Below, piece by piece: positions 31,961 to 35,103 of a stretch of DNA of 35,103 nt. Location: positions 1-35,103 of the forward strand of contig CAJWEP010000007.1 of NCBI GenBank assembly GCA_913030945.1, in the 5' to 3' direction. The DNA comes from an uncultured Verrucomicrobiota bacterium. GTDB lineage: Bacteria; Verrucomicrobiota; Verrucomicrobiia; Limisphaerales; UBA1096. The notes under the pieces are model-generated. The model saw only the letters and a list, made by a program, of their open reading frames with translations. It was not told where the DNA came from and made no database searches. The position numbers and the translations under genes were made by a program. Positions within the stretch are counted from its first letter, which is position 1; each line of letters begins with the position of its first letter.

Positions 31961-33493
31961 TCAATCCAACTTCCTGGTGGTCAGGTCGAGTTGTCTCGAA
32001 ACGAAGACAGTCGGTTCGTCTATGGTGACGCCTGTTTTTTTCGGGAACCAATCGGCAGTCATCTCGGTGTACTTGAGGGCATTGGTGTTGGCAGGCGTCG
32101 GGCCGGGCGTGTCCAGTACGAATGCCGCCTTCATCAGCCCGGCATAGGCCTGTTGGTAGTTCATTGGGTTTTTCGCCACGACGAATTTGCAGGCCGCGAT
32201 GTCCAGCTCGAGCAGGTCAAACTGTTCCGTCATCCAGTCGTAAGTGGCGTTGCTGCTGACGACGATTTGAATCGGGCCAATCTCAACCACGGCGGTTGGC
32301 CCCATGTAACCCGAGCGGCCATCCCAGATGCCACCAGCATAGGTGAATGCCCCGTCGCTGAGCCGCGAAACAATGCCGTCCACAAAAACAGGTTCGCCCC
32401 ACTTGGGATCAAGCCGGTGGCCAAGCTGCAGTCGAATCGCTTGGCCAATGCCCGCTGCGTCCGCCCGTCGCGCCGCCTCGGGATCGACCACGGGAACAAT
32501 CGCCGATTGGTCGGAGGCTTCCGCGAGCAGCGCCTTGAGCGTGTGTACGCTGTCACCGGTGGCGCCGCCACCGCAGCAGTCGGCCGTCTCGACCAGTAGC
32601 ACCGGCCCGCCTTCGATTTGCAATCCGCGCCGAACAGCTTCGCTTGGCTCGAGCGTTTTCGGCTGGAGTTCGTGGCGTTTCTCCCAGTACCGCTTGGCCA
32701 AGCGCTTGGCCACGGCGACGGCATCCGTTTCGCTTTCGTTGGCGACCACCAAAACGCCGCCGCCCATGTCCGGCAGGTTCAAATAGGGATGCACCAAAAT
32801 GGGGCTGATCGAGTAAAGCGTCCCGCTGCCCTCAAGGCGCTTGGCCTCTTGCATGACATTGGCAAACGGCCCCGGCGGCTGCGTCTGGCCGTGAATGGCG
32901 CTGGTGATGACCGGCACCTTGGCCATGGCCATGACCGGCTTCAGTCGGGCGGCCAAAATATCAACGATCGCTTGGGCGCCGCGCTCGCCGGTCTCGAAGG
33001 CATCGACGTGCGGATAGGTTTCCCACGCCAGCAATGCATCGGTGTTGACCAACAACTCGGGCGTGATGTGCGCGTGCAGGTCGAGTGTGCCGACGATCGG
33101 CACCGTGTCGCCCACCCGTTCGCGAACCACACGCGCCAAGTCGCCCTCCATGTCGGGCGCGTTGACTGCCGTCCCGGCGCCATGCAGGCAAAGGAGAATG
33201 CCATCGAGTTCGCCCGCGTTGTCGAGCCATTCCAGTAGCTCGTTTTTCAGAGCGTCGTAAACCTCCGCCCGGACGGCTCCGCTGGGACTGGCGCTGGCGT
33301 ACAACAGCGGAACCGGCTCACAGTCGTTCGCCCGGAGCACGGACGTCATGCCGCCGAGCACGCCGGTGTTCCGGGCAAGCAGTTCGCCGCTGCAAAGGTA
33401 CTCCGATCGCTCGAACGCCGCACGATCCGCGAGTTGCTCCGTGAAGTGGTTGCTCTCGATGAAAATGCCGCCTACGCCAATCCGGGCTGACAT
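31961..33493 (-). CDS. M81 / MlrC-like (microcystinase C) metallopeptidase family protein
   Basis: The 510-residue cytoplasmic protein has no signal peptide. MlrC features are RIGVGGIFIESNHFTE at the N-terminus, ILLCLHGAGTA, GTLDLHAHITPELL with likely metal ligands, a DAFETGERGAQA block, and the C-terminal domain motif VETADCCGGGATGDS (commonly DxxxNxGGGxPGD). The named member hydrolyses linear microcystin fragments; most homologues have unknown peptides or amides as substrate. The ATG at 33493 is preceded by GAAGGA three bases away. Cores at 32441 (Ile-Gly-Gln) and 32694 (Leu-Ala-Lys), the latter next to a second half-copy. Confidence 0.85.
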   Translation of the reverse strand: MSARIGVGGIFIESNHFTEQLADRAAFERSEYLCSGELLARNTGVLGGMTSVLRANDCEPVPLLYASASPSGAVRAEVYDALKNELLEWLDNAGELDGILLCLHGAGTAVNAPDMEGDLARVVRERVGDTVPIVGTLDLHAHITPELLVNTDALLAWETYPHVDAFETGERGAQAIVDILAARLKPVMAMAKVPVITSAIHGQTQPPGPFANVMQEAKRLEGSGTLYSISPILVHPYLNLPDMGGGVLVVANESETDAVAVAKRLAKRYWEKRHELQPKTLEPSEAVRRGLQIEGGPVLLVETADCCGGGATGDSVHTLKALLAEASDQSAIVPVVDPEAARRADAAGIGQAIRLQLGHRLDPKWGEPVFVDGIVSRLSDGAFTYAGGIWDGRSGYMGPTAVVEIGPIQIVVSSNATYDWMTEQFDLLELDIAACKFVVAKNPMNYQQAYAGLMKAAFVLDTPGPTPANTNALKYTEMTADWFPKKTGVTIDEPTVFVSRQLDLTTRKLD

Positions 33494-33517
33494 CAGTCCT
33501 TCGCCGGTTGCGGTGGG

Positions 33518-34798
33518 TTAGTCCCGCCAGTAGGTGGACTCGGGGCCGACCGAGTAACGGACATTCATATGCGGTGTCTCGATGGCGATCTGTCCACGGT
33601 GCAGCGACTCGACACCGGCCAGCGTCATGCCCGAGGTCAGTAGCGTGCGCTCGGCCGGGTAGGGCACTTTGCCGGTGATCACCGCATCTTCGATGTGGCG
33701 GCAGAGCGGGTGAAAAAAGTCCGCCGTGGTCGAGCCGTGGCCCGGCATTGGCAGATACATTTGCGTGGAGACGATCTCGCCGGTGTCGGCCCGAATCCCG
33801 GCGTAGTTGAAGTCGCGGATGCCGGTCAGGAGCATCGTTGTGCGAAAGCCGTCCAAGTGGTCGATGAAATAGGCGGTCGAGTTCGGAAACGTTTTCCGTG
33901 CCCAGTCGAACGTGATCTTGCCGGTGTAATAGCCGCCCTCGACCGGCAGGTTGTGACTCCTGGTATACGCCGAGACAATGAGCCGCCGCGTGTCGGCATA
34001 CTTCGGCTTGGCCAAGTGCGCCCACATTTTCTCGCCGCGCAGGGCAAGCACCTGCCGGATGCCCACCTCGCCGCCGCGCCGCCGCTCGGACATGCACTGC
34101 GCCGTCTCCAGCGCGTGAATGTCGTAACTATCCACTCCGCCGTAGGCCACGCAGACACTCTCCTTCAACGGCACGTTGTGCGGCATGTCGATCGATGGTA
34201 TGCGTCGGGTGACCGGCAGCGATGAGCCGGCAAAGAACGGGAAATTGAGCCGTTTGGCGTCGTCGACCATCTCCCTGCAGTGAGCCCAGGTTGTGGAAAG
34301 GTGCTTGTCGTTGAACACCGGCACGCCGCGGCCGCTCTTCTCAAAAACCTTCACACATCTCTTGAACCACTCATAACGTGGATATAGTTTCTGGCCCTTC
34401 TCATTGTTCGGATAATTCCCGTGTTCGGCGATGATCACCACGCCATCGACCGCGAGCTTTCCTGTGCCCAGCGTCAGCGCCTGCTCGATGCTGGGGTAGA
34501 GTTTCAACCCGTACCGCTTTACACGGTCACGCCCAAGGTCGCCACTCTCAGGAAACTGATCGATATAGACCGAGGCAATATCGGTCCGAGGCTCCTGCCA
34601 TGCACCCCGCCAGCCGTAGCCCAGAGCCAGCCGGTCGAGAAAATGCTGCGCGTGCGAGTGCTGACGCACCTCCGTGCCGAGAAAAGCGATCCGCTTGCGC
34701 TTGGCTCCTCCTTGGCCAAGTACAGCCCCCGGAACCGCTGCCGTGACTCCAGCCAGCAGGCCGCAGTTCCCCAAAAAAGAACGTCGAGTCGTCTTCAT
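33518..34798 (-). CDS. Tat-exported protein of unknown function, possibly Rossmann/oxidoreductase-like
   Basis: The protein has 426 residues from the ATG at 34798. MKTTRRSFLGNCGLLAGVTA is a Tat signal. The mature part starts RKRIAFLGTEVRQHSHAQHF, a strand-loop-helix reminiscent of Gfo/Idh/MocA proteins, and contains VDGVVIIAEHGNYP, GVPVFNDKHLSTTW, FFAGSSLPVTRR and GGVDSYDIHALETAQCM, as in exported Gfo/Idh/MocA-like families of PVC bacteria. I am not certain of the family and see no clear G-x-G-x-x-G loop. It is 24 bases upstream of the MlrC-like gene in the same direction and is the first gene of the minus block. The frame extends to 34918 but only through random-looking residues. Cores at 34008 (Leu-Ala-Lys) and 34712 (Leu-Gly-Gln, at the signal peptide end). 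Confidence 0.6.
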   Translation of the reverse strand: MKTTRRSFLGNCGLLAGVTAAVPGAVLGQGGAKRKRIAFLGTEVRQHSHAQHFLDRLALGYGWRGAWQEPRTDIASVYIDQFPESGDLGRDRVKRYGLKLYPSIEQALTLGTGKLAVDGVVIIAEHGNYPNNEKGQKLYPRYEWFKRCVKVFEKSGRGVPVFNDKHLSTTWAHCREMVDDAKRLNFPFFAGSSLPVTRRIPSIDMPHNVPLKESVCVAYGGVDSYDIHALETAQCMSERRRGGEVGIRQVLALRGEKMWAHLAKPKYADTRRLIVSAYTRSHNLPVEGGYYTGKITFDWARKTFPNSTAYFIDHLDGFRTTMLLTGIRDFNYAGIRADTGEIVSTQMYLPMPGHGSTTADFFHPLCRHIEDAVITGKVPYPAERTLLTSGMTLAGVESLHRGQIAIETPHMNVRYSVGPESTYWRD

Positions 34799-35103
34799 TT
34801 TGTTTGGTAATTCTAAGTCGCGCAAACCTACCCAACCCGCCCTAACTTGGAAAGGAGCATCTTTCCGGTCAGCCTGTTTGGCTAAGTTTGGCAAATGATT
34901 CGCCCGTCGGCCAAGCAAGCAAAGTCCGGCATTGATTGGGAGTCCAATAAACCAGCTGAAAGCTCATCCTGTTGTTGGAGTTTTATAGTCAGCCTGAAAA
35001 ATTTTATTCATATTCACTGTTAGTTTTTGGTCACACCATCAGGCCTTTTGATCGAGTTACCCAAACTGGTCCAGTGCATTCGTTAGTCTGGACGGGTTGA
35101 TTA
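34799..35103. promoter_or_regulatory. AT-richer non-coding region upstream of the minus-strand block
   Basis: This is the only gene-free stretch over 300 bases and is clearly more AT-rich than the rest, especially 34960-35060. I see no convincing open frame or RNA gene. It probably holds the promoter of the minus-strand block; on the minus strand TATAAA occurs near 34982-34987 but without a matching upstream box. Short arms GTCCAG (35069-35074) and CTGGAC (35088-35093) near the edge may be part of a terminator or site belonging to a feature beyond the window. No perfect TTGGCCAA core is present. Confidence 0.4.

Noticed and set aside
1036-34719. Palindromes as REP/MITE-type mobile elements or transposon ends
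   Set aside because: Copies are only 8-16 bases, have no longer shared flanks, no target duplication and no associated transposase; most lie inside intact genes.
1036-34719. CRISPR array made of the repeated word
   Set aside because: Spacing is irregular, from 13 bases to several kilobases, and the sites are coding.
35066-35095. Terminator or attachment site near the right edge
   Set aside because: Six-base arms with a 13-base loop and no T-run; the context is cut off by the window end.

Overview
The window comes from a high-GC (low 60s percent by eye), densely packed genome, almost certainly a member of Verrucomicrobiota in the PVC superphylum. The markers are a 51-residue 'small basic protein' of the Chlamydia/Verrucomicrobia/Planctomycetes type (11103-11258) and three modules of planctomycete/verrucomicrobial redox-like families: PSCyt1-DUF1549-DUF1553 with DUF1501, DUF1587...DUF1585 with DUF1552, and a cytochrome c-PA14 protein with a propeller protein. 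A sulfatase, a sialidase-fold protein and a DUF6807 protein fit the same group. About 95% of the window is coding. I saw no rRNA, tRNA, CRISPR array, transposase, integrase or phage gene.

Layout. 1-3523 (+): housekeeping genes, namely the end of pyrR, pyrB, a diacylglycerol-kinase-family gene and a cobA-hemD fusion. 3544-6795: a DciA/DUF721 gene (-), DUF4399 and DUF6807 exported proteins (+) and a WecA/MraY-type phosphosugar transferase (-). 6904-9998 (+): exported cytochrome c-PA14 protein followed by an exported propeller protein. 10055-10948 (-): secreted esterase. 11103-15571 (+): small basic protein, RsuA/RluB-type pseudouridine synthase, SH3 envelope protein, folD, DUF6941 protein and a choline-kinase-like phosphotransferase. 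15568-16743 (-): saccharopine-dehydrogenase-like protein. 16923-25676 (+): a 1373-residue DUF1587-family protein, DUF1552 protein, a secreted hypothetical protein, a sulfatase and a NagB-like protein. 25705-34798 (-): aminotransferase, DUF1501, PSCyt1-DUF1549-DUF1553, sialidase-like protein, M81/MlrC-type protein and a Tat-exported protein. The last 305 bases carry no gene I can support.

How the genes work together. Much of the accessory content is exported by Sec or Tat and points to breakdown of sulfated or amino-sugar polymers: sulfatase three bases before a NagB-like gene, sialidase-fold protein, and cytochrome plus partner modules. The substrate cannot be read from sequence.

The strongest unexplained signal is a short palindrome, core TTGGCCAA, usually within (C)GCTTGGCCAAGC(G). 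I counted 35 perfect cores by eye in 35.1 kb, where base composition alone predicts less than one. They lie in genes of unrelated function on both strands and in several intergenic gaps, and single-mismatch relatives (TTGGCCAG/CTGGCCAA) are also common. In coding DNA the core is read almost only as Leu-Gly-Gln or Leu-Ala-Lys, and it has settled at signal-peptide ends. It resembles the cyanobacterial highly iterated palindrome HIP1 in behaviour but not in sequence.
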